In this document: positions 33,792 to 42,492 of the stretch, piece after piece | Position numbering within the stretch: position 1 is the first letter of the stretch | How the letters are laid out: every line of letters begins with the position of its first letter | Source of the DNA: Actinoplanes nipponensis | Lineage (GTDB): Bacteria; Actinomycetota; Actinomycetes; Mycobacteriales; Micromonosporaceae | Reading direction: 5' to 3' | NCBI RefSeq assembly: GCF_016862275.1 | Contig: NZ_BOMQ01000011.1 | Coordinates: 119,863-183,862 of the forward strand | Length of the DNA stretch: 64,000 nt | Made by a program: the position numbers and the translations under genes | Notes under the pieces: model-generated | What the model was told of the DNA's origin: nothing | Databases searched by the model: none | Seen by the model: only the letters and a program-made list of their open reading frames with translations

Positions 33792-34960
33792 GGCGCGGCC
33801 GGGATGACCGCGGTGACGCGGAAGCCGCCGGTGGGGCGGGGACCGGCGAGCAGGGTGCCGCCCAGGGCGGTGACCCGCTCCCGCATGCCCGCGATGCCGT
33901 GCCCGGGCCGGTACGCGTCGCCGGCCGGCCCGGCCGGTGGGCCGTCGTTGTCGACGATGACGGTCAGCGCGTCGCCGTCGTGGTGCAGCGTCACGGCGAC
34001 CCGGGCCGATCCGGCGTGCTTGCGGGCATTCGTCAGCGCCTCCTGGATGACGCGGTAGGCGGTGTGGTCGGCCGCCCAGGACAGGGCCGCCGGCCGGTCG
34101 ACGTGGGCGGTGATCCGCAGACCGGCCCGCCGGAAGGTGTCGAGCAGGTCGTCCAGGGTGGTCAGGCCGGCGCCCGGCTGCAGGGGCGCCGCGTCGCCGG
34201 GCCGGCGGAGCAGGCCGACGGAGTCGCGGAGCTCGTCGAGGGCGGCCCGGCTGCTCTGCCGGATCTGCGCGAGGGTCTCGCGGACCGGCTCCGGTGCGCC
34301 GGTCAGGAGGTGACCGGTGACGCCGGCCTGGACGTTGATCAGGGCGAGATGGTGGCCGACGCTGTCGTGCAGCTCGCGCGCGATCCGCAGGCGCTCCTCG
34401 GTGAGGCGGCGACGGCTGTCGGCGTCGCGGTCGCGTTCGGCGTCCTCGGCCCGGCGTACCACCTCGGCGAGGTAGGCGCGGCGGTGCCGGGACGCGGTGC
34501 CGGCGGCGACGGCCAGGCCGCCCAGCGCGGCGAGGGCGAGGTTCTCCGGGCCCAGCCGCCGGGCCGGTATCCCCACGGTGTGCAGCGCGCCGACCGCGGC
34601 CACGACCAGGCCGCTGACCAGCAGGGCCCGGCGGCGGTCGGAGAGGTCGGCCACGGTGTAGAGGGCGAACAGCGGGGCGGCCAGGATCAGGGTGCCGCCC
34701 CGGCCGTGGTTGCCGGCCAGGTGCGCCTCGGCGGCGATCGTCGACACGACGAGCACCGCGTACGGCCACCGGCGCCGCAGCAGCAGGATCCCGCAGGCGA
34801 GCGCCGCCCAGGCCGACGGGACGCCGTCGGGCAGCTGATCCGGCGCCGCCGTGGTGAGCAGGGTGACCAGCAGGATCACGAGCGCGACGGCGAGGTCGGC
34901 GAGGTGGGGACGGTGCTGGACCGCCTGTTGCAGATGGCCGATGACGCGCACGTTGCTCAC
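33788..34960 (-). CDS. Sensor histidine kinase (HisKA_3 family)
   Basis: About 390 residues from GTG 34960; earlier in-frame starts exist up to 35041, but would run into the promoter region of the divergent exporter. Four or five membrane helices (residues ~15-160) act as sensor, then the dimerisation box LRIARELHDSVGHHLALINV with the phosphorylated His, and an HATPase domain (VIQEALTNARKHAG, VIVDNDGPP, GHGIAGMRERVTALGG). Partner of the NarL-type regulator. The membrane sensor without a large loop suggests detection of envelope stress or membrane-active drugs. Confidence 0.88.
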   Translation of the reverse strand: MSNVRVIGHLQQAVQHRPHLADLAVALVILLVTLLTTAAPDQLPDGVPSAWAALACGILLLRRRWPYAVLVVSTIAAEAHLAGNHGRGGTLILAAPLFALYTVADLSDRRRALLVSGLVVAAVGALHTVGIPARRLGPENLALAALGGLAVAAGTASRHRRAYLAEVVRRAEDAERDRDADSRRRLTEERLRIARELHDSVGHHLALINVQAGVTGHLLTGAPEPVRETLAQIRQSSRAALDELRDSVGLLRRPGDAAPLQPGAGLTTLDDLLDTFRRAGLRITAHVDRPAALSWAADHTAYRVIQEALTNARKHAGSARVAVTLHHDGDALTVIVDNDGPPAGPAGDAYRPGHGIAGMRERVTALGGTLLAGPRPTGGFRVTAVIPAAP

Positions 34961-35010
34961 CGTACGGGCCGCGGCGGGCCGGCCGCGTCGTCCGCGCGGC
35001 GCATCCGTGC

Positions 35011-35030
35011 CGTACCGCGGTCGCGGTACG
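35011..35030. promoter_or_regulatory. Palindromic operator candidate for the NarL-type regulator
   Basis: CGTACCGCG and CGCGGTACG, exact 9-base arms with a 2-base spacer, in the divergent region between kinase and ABC exporter genes, 83 bases before the ATPase start. Confidence 0.6.
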
Positions 35031-35112
35031 CGCAGGATCACGCGCCGGGGCGACGCCGTCCCGGCCGGGCCGGGGCCACAGTGAGGCCCTGATCCGAACG
35101 AAGGGGAAGACG

Positions 35113-35838
35113 ATGGTTGACGTGTCCGTCACCGGACTGACGAAACGATTCGGGGCGGTGACCGCGGTGCGCGACGCGGGGTTCACCGTGGCGCCGGGGG
35201 TGACCGGCTTCCTCGGCCCGAACGGCGCGGGGAAGACGACGACGCTGCGCATGCTGCTCGGCCTGGTCCGCCCGACCGCCGGCGCCGCGCTCATCGACGG
35301 CCGCCCGTACGCCCGGCTGAGCGAGCCGCGGCGGGTCGTCGGCGCGCTGCTGGAGGCGACCGGCTTCCACCCCGGCCGCACCGCCCGGGATCACCTGGCG
35401 ATCACCGCGCGGCTGGCCGGGCTCCCGGCGTACCGGGTCGGCCAGGTCCTCGACGAGGTGGGCCTGGCCGGCGACGCGCGCCGCCGGGTGGGTGGCTTCT
35501 CCCTCGGCATGCGGCAGCGCCTGGGCCTGGCCGGGGCCCTGCTCGGCGACCCGCCGGTGCTGATCCTCGACGAGCCCGGCAACGGCCTGGACCCGGCCGG
35601 GATGGCCTGGCTGCGCGGGCTGCTGCGGGACCTGGCGGCCCAGGGCCGCACGGTGATCGTGTCCAGCCATGTCCTGTCCGAGGTGGCGCAGACCGTGGAC
35701 CGGGTGATCGTGATGCACGAGGGCACGGTCCGCTTCGCCGGCACGCTCGACGAGCTGGCCGAGCCCGGCCCGGCCGGGCTGGAGGCCGCGTTCCTGCGGC
35801 TGACCTCCGGCCTCCAGCCGGAAAGGAGCCGGTCGTGA
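35113..35838 (+). CDS. ABC-2 type exporter ATPase
   Basis: 241 residues with complete nucleotide-binding motifs: Walker [15 protein letters not shown], signature [15 protein letters not shown], Walker [14 protein letters not shown], and switch His in [11 protein letters not shown]. Typical of exporters of peptides or antibiotics (BcrA/CcmA type). The gene diverges from the two-component system and overlaps the permease gene by four bases (GTGA). Regulation by the neighbouring kinase/regulator is likely, as in bacitracin-type resistance modules. Confidence 0.92.
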   Translation: MVDVSVTGLTKRFGAVTAVRDAGFTVAPGVTGFLGPNGAGKTTTLRMLLGLVRPTAGAALIDGRPYARLSEPRRVVGALLEATGFHPGRTARDHLAITARLAGLPAYRVGQVLDEVGLAGDARRRVGGFSLGMRQRLGLAGALLGDPPVLILDEPGNGLDPAGMAWLRGLLRDLAAQGRTVIVSSHVLSEVAQTVDRVIVMHEGTVRFAGTLDELAEPGPAGLEAAFLRLTSGLQPERSRS

Positions 35839-36566
35839 CCGCGCTGATCTCCGCCGAGCTGCTGCGGCTGCGCACCACGCGCAGCGTGTGGCTGCTGCTG
35901 GGCGCCGCGCAGGTGCTGATCGTCGTGGGCATCAGCGGGGTGATGCTCGACCGGGACGACGCCGGCTCCCCGGCCGTGCAGCAGGCCGCGGTCGCGCACA
36001 TCGGCCTGGTCTCGCTGTTCACCCTCGTGCTGGGGATCATGGCCGTGGCGGGGGAGTACCGGCACCGCACCATCACGGACACCTACCTGACGGTGCCGCG
36101 CCGGGGCCGCGTGGTGGCCGCGAAGCTCGTCGTCTCCACCGGGGCGGGGCTGGTGTTCGGCCTCGTGACGGCGCTGTTCGCGCTGGTCGTCAGCGCGGTG
36201 TGGCTGGCCGGCCGCGGCTTCTCGCTGGATGCCGGCGCCGGCGGGCTGTGGCTGACCATCGCCGGCGGGGTGGCCTGGAACGCGGCGTTCGCGGCGCTCG
36301 GCGTCGGGGTCGGCGCGCTGATCACCAACCAGATCGGCGCGATCGCCGCCGCGCTGGCGTGGCTGGCCCTGGTCGAGGGCCTGGTCGCGCGGCTGGTCGG
36401 CGACGCCGGGCAGTGGCTGCCGTTCGCGCTCGGCTCGGCCCTGGACCGGCTGCCGACCGCGGTCGACGGGCCGCCGCAGTGGCTGGCGGGCCTGGCCCTG
36501 ACCGGCTACGCCGCCGTGTTCGTGCTCGCCGGCGCGGCCACCACCCTGCGCCGCGACGTCACCTGA
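35835..36566 (+). CDS. ABC-2 type exporter permease
   Basis: 243 residues with six membrane helices (helix 1 [20 protein letters not shown]; later [19 protein letters not shown]). The [19 protein letters not shown] loop is typical of ABC-2 permeases in antibiotic-resistance exporters. GTG 35835 overlaps the ATPase stop, so the subunits are co-translated. The transported compound is not evident. Confidence 0.88.
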   Translation: MTALISAELLRLRTTRSVWLLLGAAQVLIVVGISGVMLDRDDAGSPAVQQAAVAHIGLVSLFTLVLGIMAVAGEYRHRTITDTYLTVPRRGRVVAAKLVVSTGAGLVFGLVTALFALVVSAVWLAGRGFSLDAGAGGLWLTIAGGVAWNAAFAALGVGVGALITNQIGAIAAALAWLALVEGLVARLVGDAGQWLPFALGSALDRLPTAVDGPPQWLAGLALTGYAAVFVLAGAATTLRRDVT

Positions 36567-36651
36567 GCCGGCGCGAAAACCTGTTGCCCGGCGTCGGCCG
36601 GGTGCCCAGGATGACGGCCATGGATCGGTAGGCGACGCACGCGTGAGATGA

Positions 36652-36677
36652 GGACGGGTTCGAGTCACTCCCCGTCC
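36652..36677 (+). other. Hairpin with 7-base stem downstream of the ABC exporter
   Basis: GGACGGG / CCCGTCC with a 12-base loop containing TTCGAGTC. Looks like a tRNA T-arm at first sight, but the loop is too long; see rejected items. Confidence 0.4.
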
Positions 36678-36693
36678 GTCTCCGGCGTGCCCC

Positions 36694-36727
36694 GGAAGCC
36701 CGCACCGCGTGAGCGGTGCGGGCTTCC
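36694..36727 (+). terminator. Perfect 15-bp hairpin terminator after the ABC exporter operon
   Basis: Arms 36694-36708 and 36713-36727 are exact inverted repeats with loop gtga. 128 bases after the permease stop and 66 before the DUF1062 start. Confidence 0.75.
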
Positions 36728-36792
36728 TGCACGCGGCGCCGGTGTGGCGTCGCGCCGTTCGCCACCGGATCCAGGAGACGACCTCACCAGCC

Positions 36793-37368
36793 ATGAATAC
36801 CGACCGGAAAGCACTGTGGGTGGTCCGGGAGCTCGCGCTGCCCACCATCGTCAAGGACTGCCCCTCCTGCCGTGCCCCGCGGCACCACCCCACCGGCAAG
36901 TTCCGGGTGAACGCGAACGGCAAGCTCCTCGACGTCTGGATGCTGATCGGCTGCGAGCGGTGCGACCGCACGTCGAAGATCGCTGTCCACGAGCGCGTCC
37001 AGGTGCGGGCGATCGCGGGAGACCTGCTGCGGGGATTCGAGAACAACGATCCGGCCCTGGTACGGCGACTGGCCATGGACGCGGGGCTGGCGCGCCGGGC
37101 CGCGTACCGGCTCGACTGGGGCGGCGCCTGGGAGCTGGAGACCGACCTGCCGTTCCACGACCTGCGGGGCGGCGAACCGGCATCCCTGGAGGTCGTCGTC
37201 CGCTTCGAGCTGCCCGCCCCCATCCGGGTCGAGAAGCTGCTCACGGCCGGGTTCGGCCTGAGCCGTCCGGCCGTCCGGGGCATGGTCGACTCCGGGCGGA
37301 TCCGCCTGCCCCGGCCCCTCGGGGCGAGGGTCCGCGAGGACTTCACCCTGTTCGTCACCGGGCCGTGA
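36793..37368 (+). CDS. DUF1062 family protein
   Basis: 191 residues from ATG 36793. Motifs KDCPSCRAPRHHPTGKFRVN and IGCERCDRTSKIAVHERV form two CxxC pairs, probably a zinc ribbon, as in DUF1062. Rest is soluble alpha/beta; the end REDFTLFVTG is family-typical. Some DUF1062 proteins have been placed near GNAT or RNA-related genes, but their function is unknown. The nearest GGAG is ~17 bases upstream, so the ribosome-binding site is weak. A strong hairpin upstream separates it from the exporter. Confidence 0.82.
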   Translation: MNTDRKALWVVRELALPTIVKDCPSCRAPRHHPTGKFRVNANGKLLDVWMLIGCERCDRTSKIAVHERVQVRAIAGDLLRGFENNDPALVRRLAMDAGLARRAAYRLDWGGAWELETDLPFHDLRGGEPASLEVVVRFELPAPIRVEKLLTAGFGLSRPAVRGMVDSGRIRLPRPLGARVREDFTLFVTGP

Positions 37369-37372
37369 GGGA

Positions 37373-37404
37373 CGGGCCCGCGGCGCCTTCGCGTCGCGGG
37401 CCCG
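37373..37404. terminator. Bidirectional hairpin between DUF1062 and GH12 genes
   Basis: CGGGCCCGCG / CGCGGGCCCG arms extended inward by four pairs (one G-U) to a cttc loop. Lies between two convergent stops. Confidence 0.75.
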
Positions 37405-37419
37405 CCGCGGGCGGGGCGG

Positions 37420-38559
37420 TCAGCCGAAGCTGAGGCTGTAGCTGTTCGTGGTGAAGGCGGACTGGCCGGCGGTGCCGGAGATCTCGTAGCCGAACTGGAA
37501 CTGGCCCAGGGTCACGTCGCCCCACCAGCCGTTGGTGCGCAGCCAGTTCAGCATCGCGAGCACGTTGAGCGTGCCGGCGTTGCTGTTGCCGGTGCGGACG
37601 AACGAGTAGACCGCGTTGGCGCCGTTCGAACCGCGGTAGATGTTCCAGGTGGCGCCGCCGACGCTGACGTTCGCGGCGGTCGGGACGGCGCCGTTCGCGT
37701 CGTACTTCTCCGCGATCGGGCCCACCGCGCCCTGCTTGTTGGTCCAGATCATGATCTCGTACGCGTTGTTGTTGGCCCAGATGTCGTACGTGGTCTCGTA
37801 GTCACCGCCGGCCGGCACCGTCACGTTGTACGAGCTGCTGAGCGAGCTGAGCGAGCTGAGCGTGCGGTTGAGGGTGTAGCTCACGTTCGGGTACGACTTG
37901 ATGCCGCTGGTGCGCGGGTGGTTGGCCAGCACGCCCCAGTTGCCGGGGGACCTCGCCCAGGTCGTCTGGGTGCCGGCGCCCGAGCCCCAGACGTTGTTGT
38001 AGATCGTGTAGCCGTTGCTGGTCCAGTTGTCCCACTGGCCGGAGCCGACCCAGACCGCGTCCGACGGCACGCCGCCGGTCGGCGGGGCGGTCGTCGGCGG
38101 CGTGGTCGGCGGCGTGGTCGGGGGTGTCGTCGGGCCGGTGGTCGGGACCACCCCGCCGGTGCACGCGGTTCCGTTCAGGGTGAACGCGGTGGGCGCCGGG
38201 TTGCTGCCGGTCCACGAGCCGTTGAAGCCGAACGACACGGTCCCGTTGGTGGCGACCGGGCCGTTGTAGCCGGCGTTCTTGGCGGTGACTGTGGAGCCGC
38301 TCTGGGTGAGGGCGGTGTTCCAGGCCTGGGTGACCCGCTGGCCGGCGGAGTAGGACCAGACCAGCGACCAGGCGGTGAGCGGGTCGCCCAGGTTGGTGAT
38401 CGTGACGTTGGCGCCGAAGCCGCCCGACCACGAGCTGCTCACCGTGTAGGCGACGCGGCAGCCGGCGGCGGCGGATGCGGATGGGGCGGCGAGGACGCCG
38501 GCTCCCGCTGTGACGGCCGCGGCGGCGGCCATCGAGAGCGCGATCGTACGCTTTCTCAT
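37420..38559 (-). CDS. Secreted GH12 endoglucanase/xyloglucanase with CBM2 domain
   Basis: 379 residues from ATG 38559 (GGAAG 4 bases upstream; earlier in-frame start rejected). Signal peptide with LSMAAAAAVTAGAGVLAAPS, cleavage near ASAAA. Then a CBM2 (CRVAYTVSSSWSGGFGANVT, WNTALTQSGSTVTAKN, CTGG end, two Cys), a Pro/Thr linker and a C-terminal GH12 jelly roll. Nucleophile E268 in YEIMIWTNKQG and acid/base E359 in QFGYEISGTAG are present. Cleaves beta-1,4-glucan (cellulose or xyloglucan) outside the cell, with CBM2 anchoring to cellulose. A LacI-type palindrome upstream suggests induction by cello- or xyloglucan-oligosaccharides. Confidence 0.92.
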   Translation of the reverse strand: MRKRTIALSMAAAAAVTAGAGVLAAPSASAAAGCRVAYTVSSSWSGGFGANVTITNLGDPLTAWSLVWSYSAGQRVTQAWNTALTQSGSTVTAKNAGYNGPVATNGTVSFGFNGSWTGSNPAPTAFTLNGTACTGGVVPTTGPTTPPTTPPTTPPTTAPPTGGVPSDAVWVGSGQWDNWTSNGYTIYNNVWGSGAGTQTTWARSPGNWGVLANHPRTSGIKSYPNVSYTLNRTLSSLSSLSSSYNVTVPAGGDYETTYDIWANNNAYEIMIWTNKQGAVGPIAEKYDANGAVPTAANVSVGGATWNIYRGSNGANAVYSFVRTGNSNAGTLNVLAMLNWLRTNGWWGDVTLGQFQFGYEISGTAGQSAFTTNSYSLSFG

Positions 38560-38597
38560 GTGCTTCCAATCTCCGGGGGAGGGCACCGCACGGGTCA

Positions 38598-38611
38598 TCG
38601 AAGCGCTTCGA
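38598..38611. promoter_or_regulatory. LacI-type (CebR/CelR-like) operator upstream of GH12 gene
   Basis: Perfect 14-base palindrome TCGAAGCGCTTCGA, 39 bases before the GH12 start codon. Shares length and AGCGCT centre with the cellulose regulator box of actinobacteria (TGGGAGCGCTCCCA). Confidence 0.65.
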
Positions 38612-38763
38612 CGGTGGGCTCAGGACGTCGATGGGTATCTATGCGGTATGGGCCGATGCTAGGGCCCGCCGGCCGATTGGGCAACGGCCGTTCCCCGGCC
38701 GGCCGCAGTCCCGGCCGGCCACCCCGGACCATCGGCGGATCGGCGGCGCCGGCACCACCGGAC

Positions 38764-39801
38764 ATGAGTTACCGTCAATGGGTGATCGAGCTGCTGTGCG
38801 AGGCCGGTGACCTGGCCCGGATACGGTTCGCCCGCTCGCCCGTGCAGGAGCTCGTGACCAGCCTGCTCGTCGCGCGGCGACCCGACCGGGCGCGGATGCA
38901 CCGGCCGTGGGCGCGCTCGGTCCGCCCCGCGGTCGCCGGCCTGCGGCTCGACCTGCTCCGGGCGCTGCTCGACGACCCGCGGTACGTCCCCGACTTCCTG
39001 ACCCCCTCGCCGGAGCGGATGGACACCCGGTTCACTGACGAGCTGGACCGGCTGCGCGCCACGCCCGAGGCGGTCGTGCGCTCCCACCTGGACCTGCTCG
39101 GCGGTGCGGCGCCGCTGCCCGAGGCGCTCCGCCCGCTGTACGAGGACCCGGAGCGTCAGCTGGGCCGGCTGGCCGCCGAGGTGCAGGCCTACTGGACCGC
39201 CGCCGTCGCGCCGATCTGGCCCCGGCTGGCCGCGCTGCTCGACGCCGAGGTGGGCCACCGGGCCGACCAGCTGACATCCGGCGGAATCGTACGGCTGCTG
39301 GGCAACCTGCATCCGGAGCTGGAGTACGCGCAGGACGCGCTGCGGATCCGGTGGCCCACGTGGCAGTCCCGGGGCCGGCTCGACGGCGCCGGGATGCTGC
39401 TGGTGCCCTGCGTGTTCGTCTGGCCCTCGCTGCTGGTCGACACCGACCCGGGCGCGCCGAAGCTGATCTACAGCCCGCGGGGCGTCGGGCAGGTCTGGGA
39501 CGGCGCCGCCCGCCGCCCGGCGCCACCCCTCGCGGAGCTGCTGGGGCGCAGTCGCGCGACCCTGCTGGCGAAGCTGGACCTGCCGCTGTCCACCACCGAG
39601 GTCGCCCGGGAGCTCGGGCAGAGCGCGGCGTCGGTCAGCGAGCACCTGTCGGTCCTGCGCCGCTCCGGCCTGGTGACGGCCCGCCGGGCCGGCCGTTCGG
39701 TGCTGTACCAGCGCACGCTGCTCGGCACCGACCTGCTGGGTGGCGCCGGGCCCGCCGACCATTCGGCGAGGACCGAATCGTGGAGCCACAGCCTCGGCTG
39801 A
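38764..39801 (+). CDS. DUF5937 / ArsR-type transcriptional regulator
   Basis: 345 residues. Long N-terminal DUF5937 region (ELLCEAGDLARIRFARSPVQ, VLLVARRP-like start, LHPELEYAQDALRIRW, GAGMLLVPCVFVWPS) followed by a C-terminal ArsR winged helix at ~255-320: TEVARELGQSAASVSEHLSV with LRRSGLVTARRAGRSVLYQ. Typical actinomycete repressor that senses an unknown ligand through the DUF5937 part. ATG 38764 chosen; GTG 38782 possible. Diverges from the GH12 gene. A secreted protein gene follows after 44 bases. Confidence 0.82.
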   Translation: MSYRQWVIELLCEAGDLARIRFARSPVQELVTSLLVARRPDRARMHRPWARSVRPAVAGLRLDLLRALLDDPRYVPDFLTPSPERMDTRFTDELDRLRATPEAVVRSHLDLLGGAAPLPEALRPLYEDPERQLGRLAAEVQAYWTAAVAPIWPRLAALLDAEVGHRADQLTSGGIVRLLGNLHPELEYAQDALRIRWPTWQSRGRLDGAGMLLVPCVFVWPSLLVDTDPGAPKLIYSPRGVGQVWDGAARRPAPPLAELLGRSRATLLAKLDLPLSTTEVARELGQSAASVSEHLSVLRRSGLVTARRAGRSVLYQRTLLGTDLLGGAGPADHSARTESWSHSLG

Positions 39802-39845
39802 CCGACCATCTCCTCCACAGGTGTCACGGATTCGTGGAGGTCGAG

Positions 39846-40373
39846 ATGCGAGTGGTGAAGACGATGCTTCTGGCGGCGGCGCTGGTGGCGGTGGCCGCGG
39901 TGCCGGCGGCCGCCGCGCCCGGGAGCGGCGGCGGTGGCGGCGGCGGTGGCTGGGAGCCGACCAGCACGCCGCCCTTCGTGATCCCGGCCGGGCAGGTCTG
40001 CGCGTTCGAGGTGAAGGGCGACATCGTCGCCGACCGCGAGTGGATGCGCACGCCGGCGACCTTCCCGGACGGCAAGCCGCAGGTGCAGGACTTCCGCGGG
40101 GTGCTGGTCATCCGGTACACCAACACCGGCAACGGCCGCTCGGTGGTCCGGGACGCGACCGGCAGCATCCGCGTGTACTCCCTGCCGGACGGCTCGAGGA
40201 TCCAGCAGCTGCACGGCCACAACGCCCTGCCGGTGCGGGCGGCCAACACCGGCTTCCCCGGCGGCGACTACATCACCAGCGGCGACTTCGTGGTGATCGA
40301 CCGTCCCGGCGGGGTCCGGGAGATCCCGGTCCAGCTCGGCACGATGGAGAACCTCTGCAAGACGCTGGCCTGA
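39846..40373 (+). CDS. Small secreted protein with Gly-rich N-terminus
   Basis: 175 residues. Signal peptide MRVVKTMLLAAALVAVAAVP, cleavage near AAAAPG, followed by a run of eight glycines (residues ~28-35). The mature domain contains PFVIPAGQVCAFEVKGDI, YTNTGNGRSVVRDATGS and DFVVIDRPGGVREIP, an immunoglobulin-like beta pattern, with two cysteines (VCAFEV, ENLCKTLA) that could pair. GGAGG precedes ATG 39846. No family recognised; similar unannotated secreted proteins occur in streptomycetes. Confidence 0.78.
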   Translation: MRVVKTMLLAAALVAVAAVPAAAAPGSGGGGGGGGWEPTSTPPFVIPAGQVCAFEVKGDIVADREWMRTPATFPDGKPQVQDFRGVLVIRYTNTGNGRSVVRDATGSIRVYSLPDGSRIQQLHGHNALPVRAANTGFPGGDYITSGDFVVIDRPGGVREIPVQLGTMENLCKTLA

Positions 40374-40456
40374 CCGCGCCACGGGGCCTCCGGCGGGCGC
40401 TCGGGGGACCGATAGCATCGTCCCGGAAAGCAGACGATCGCCCAGTCGGAGGTCCC

Positions 40457-40867
40457 GTGGCACCGGATGACATCTCGCGTCGCGAGGCGGAACGACTTCG
40501 CGGGCTGGACGACGCGGCCCGGGTGGCCGGGACGTTCGAGGTCATCGCCGCCCGGGGCGCGCTGTGGGTCTGGGGCGACGAGGACGAGATCCTGTTCACC
40601 GAGGACGCCCGGCGCCGCACCCTGCTGCCGATCTGGCCGCACGCGACCGTGGCCCGGCTGGAGAACGAGGGCGAGGTCGATGGCGAGCACGCCATCCGGA
40701 TCCCGGCCGAGGTGTTCCTGGCCGAGTGGCTGCCGCAGCTGCGGGAGGACGACGCCGACATCGCGATCTTCCCGGTCGAGGAGCGCAGCGCGGCCGTCCT
40801 GCCGCTCGCCGAGTTCGGCTCCCGGCTGACGGCCGCCCTGCGGCGCAACGGCGACCGGCCGAGGTGA
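40457..40867 (+). CDS. DUF2750 family protein
   Basis: 136 residues from GTG 40457, GGAGG 5 bases upstream. Matches DUF2750: FEVIAARGALWVWGDEDEIL, LLPIWPHATVARLENEGE and FLAEWLPQLREDDADIAIFP. Small soluble protein, function unknown; in other genomes found beside immunity or housekeeping genes. Convergent with the epimerase gene, whose stop lies 2 bases downstream. Confidence 0.82.
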   Translation: MAPDDISRREAERLRGLDDAARVAGTFEVIAARGALWVWGDEDEILFTEDARRRTLLPIWPHATVARLENEGEVDGEHAIRIPAEVFLAEWLPQLREDDADIAIFPVEERSAAVLPLAEFGSRLTAALRRNGDRPR

Positions 40868-40869
40868 TC

Positions 40870-41835
40870 TCAGGGCACCAGGTGCTGGGCGCGTAGCCAC
40901 CGCTCGGTGCCGGCCATGCCCTCGGCGAGGCCGACGGCGGGCCGGTAGCCGAGCAGGCGCCCGGCCTTGTCGATCGAGTAGGTGCCGGTGCGGGTGAAGT
41001 ACCGCATCGAGGTGGCGTTGATCTCGGTCGTCGCGCCGGCGAGCGCGGCGGCCCCGGCCGCCGCGGCGGCGAGCGCCACCGCGACTCCGGTGGGGGCGCA
41101 CAGCGGTCCGCGTTTGCCCAGCATGCGGTAGTAGTGGCCGAAGAACTCCCGGCACGGCACGCCGACGCCGCCGGCCAGCGTGAACACCTGGCCGGCGGCC
41201 TCGGGGCGCTCGGCCGCCAGCACCAGGCCGTCGACGAGGTCGTCGACGTGGACCGGGCTGAAGATCCCGGCGCCGCGGGCCGGCAGCAGGAACAGGTTCC
41301 TCCTGATCAGCTGGACGGGCAGCACCGTCCAGGGCCGCGAGCCCGGCCCGTAGACGTCGCCGGGCCGCACGACGGTGACCTCGACCTGCCCGGCGGCGTG
41401 GGCCTGCAGCACCACCTGCTCGCCTGCGATCTTGGTGTCGACGTACGGGTTGCCGTCCGGGCGCACCGGCCGCTCCTCGGTCACCCCGTCGGGGAAGCCG
41501 AGGTCGGAGAACGCCCGGATCGAGGACAGGTGCACCAGCCGGGAGACCTTGCCGCGGGCGGCGGCGTCGACCACCCGGCGGGTGCCGGCGACGTTGATCC
41601 GCCACTGCTCGCGCAGGCCGACGGCGTTGGAGACCACCGCCGCGGCGTGCACGACCAGGTCGGCCCCGGCGACGGTGTCCTGCCAGGCGCCGTCCTGGCC
41701 GATGTCGCCGGCGACCACCCCGGCCGCGGGGTCGGCGTGCAGGTCCACCCCGGTGACCGTGTGGCCGCGCTCGCGCAGCCGCCCGGCCAGGGCCCGTCCG
41801 ATGAATCCGGCGGCGCCGGTGATGGTGACCCGCAT
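40870..41835 (-). CDS. NAD-dependent epimerase/dehydratase (extended SDR family)
   Basis: 321 residues. N-terminal Rossmann motif TITGAAGFIGRALAGRL, acidic residue after strand 2 (GVDLHADP), DLVVHAAAVV, and an active-site Tyr-x3-Lys variant in NPYVDTKIAGEQVV with Ser in LVHLSSIRAF. PGDVYGPGSRPW is typical of 3-beta-HSD/sugar-epimerase-like members. The C-terminal part contains a small hydrophobic segment (GVAVALAAAAAGAAALAGA), also seen in sterol dehydrogenase-like paralogues. Substrate unknown. Confidence 0.85.
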   Translation of the reverse strand: MRVTITGAAGFIGRALAGRLRERGHTVTGVDLHADPAAGVVAGDIGQDGAWQDTVAGADLVVHAAAVVSNAVGLREQWRINVAGTRRVVDAAARGKVSRLVHLSSIRAFSDLGFPDGVTEERPVRPDGNPYVDTKIAGEQVVLQAHAAGQVEVTVVRPGDVYGPGSRPWTVLPVQLIRRNLFLLPARGAGIFSPVHVDDLVDGLVLAAERPEAAGQVFTLAGGVGVPCREFFGHYYRMLGKRGPLCAPTGVAVALAAAAAGAAALAGATTEINATSMRYFTRTGTYSIDKAGRLLGYRPAVGLAEGMAGTERWLRAQHLVP

Positions 41836-41875
41836 TGTCGCTCCTCGGCTCGGGCTGCTCCGGCCACGCGCCGCC

Positions 41876-42412
41876 TCATCCCTGGAACAACCGTGCGGCG
41901 ACGGCCAGCATCGCGTCCATTGTGGCCCCGTGCGAGGCCCCGCAGTCCTGCACCTTCGCGTTCACCGAAGGGCCGACGAACTCATACTCGAAGCCGTCGT
42001 TGCATACCGCCGGCGACGCCGGGCCGGTGAGGTCGGGCGCGGTCAGCAGCCGGCGGAGCTCGGCCATGGTGGCGGCCGGCAGCGAGGACCGGACCGGCGG
42101 CCGGCCCTGCATCGTCACGACCACCGAGCCGTCGGCCGTGATCGAGGCGCGGTCGTCGACGCCGGCGAAGCCCCCGCGGCGGGTGACGATGAGCGGGAAG
42201 ACCTTCGCCGCGGCGGCCGTGGTGGTCCCGGTCCCGGAGGGGACGGGCGCGGGGGAGGAGGGTACGGAGGTGGCGGGCGCGGAGCCGGCGGGCGCGGAGC
42301 CCGGCGCCGAGACCGGGGGAGGGCTGGACGGCTCAGCGGTGTCGCTGCAACCGGTGGCGCCGCAGACGAGCAGGGCGGCGGCCAGGACTACGAACGTGGG
42401 GGGCTGTCGCAC
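41876..42412 (-). CDS. Lipoprotein of unknown function
   Basis: 178 residues. Signal peptide VVLAAALLVCGATGC with a lipobox-like GATGC at the putative acylated Cys (~residue 22). A Ser/Pro/Ala linker follows (residues ~24-65), then a compact domain with DDRASITADGSVVVTMQG and two cysteines (VCNDGFEYEF, VQDCGASHG). Similar actinomycete lipoproteins have no known role. Single gene after the M4 peptidase terminator. Confidence 0.75.
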   Translation of the reverse strand: MRQPPTFVVLAAALLVCGATGCSDTAEPSSPPPVSAPGSAPAGSAPATSVPSSPAPVPSGTGTTTAAAAKVFPLIVTRRGGFAGVDDRASITADGSVVVTMQGRPPVRSSLPAATMAELRRLLTAPDLTGPASPAVCNDGFEYEFVGPSVNAKVQDCGASHGATMDAMLAVAARLFQG

Positions 42413-42448
42413 CGTGGGTTCCTCATTGTCGTCACTCTGCCATCAGGG

Positions 42449-42482
42449 GGATCCGGGGTGGCGCGCACGCCACCCCGGATCC
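42449..42482 (-). terminator. Perfect 15-bp hairpin terminator of the M4 peptidase gene
   Basis: Arms 42449-42463 and 42468-42482, loop cgca; 10 bases after the peptidase stop and 36 before the lipoprotein start on the same strand. Confidence 0.82.
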
Positions 42483-42492
42483 GGCGCAATGA

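Noticed and set aside
36652..36677. Possible tRNA gene (GGTTCGAGTC next to a GC stem)
   Set aside because: The T-loop would be 12 bases instead of 7, and no acceptor, D or anticodon arms can be formed around it.
38080..38140. 12-bp tandem repeat in the GH12 gene
   Set aside because: Encodes the Pro/Thr linker between CBM2 and catalytic domain; normal for such linkers.
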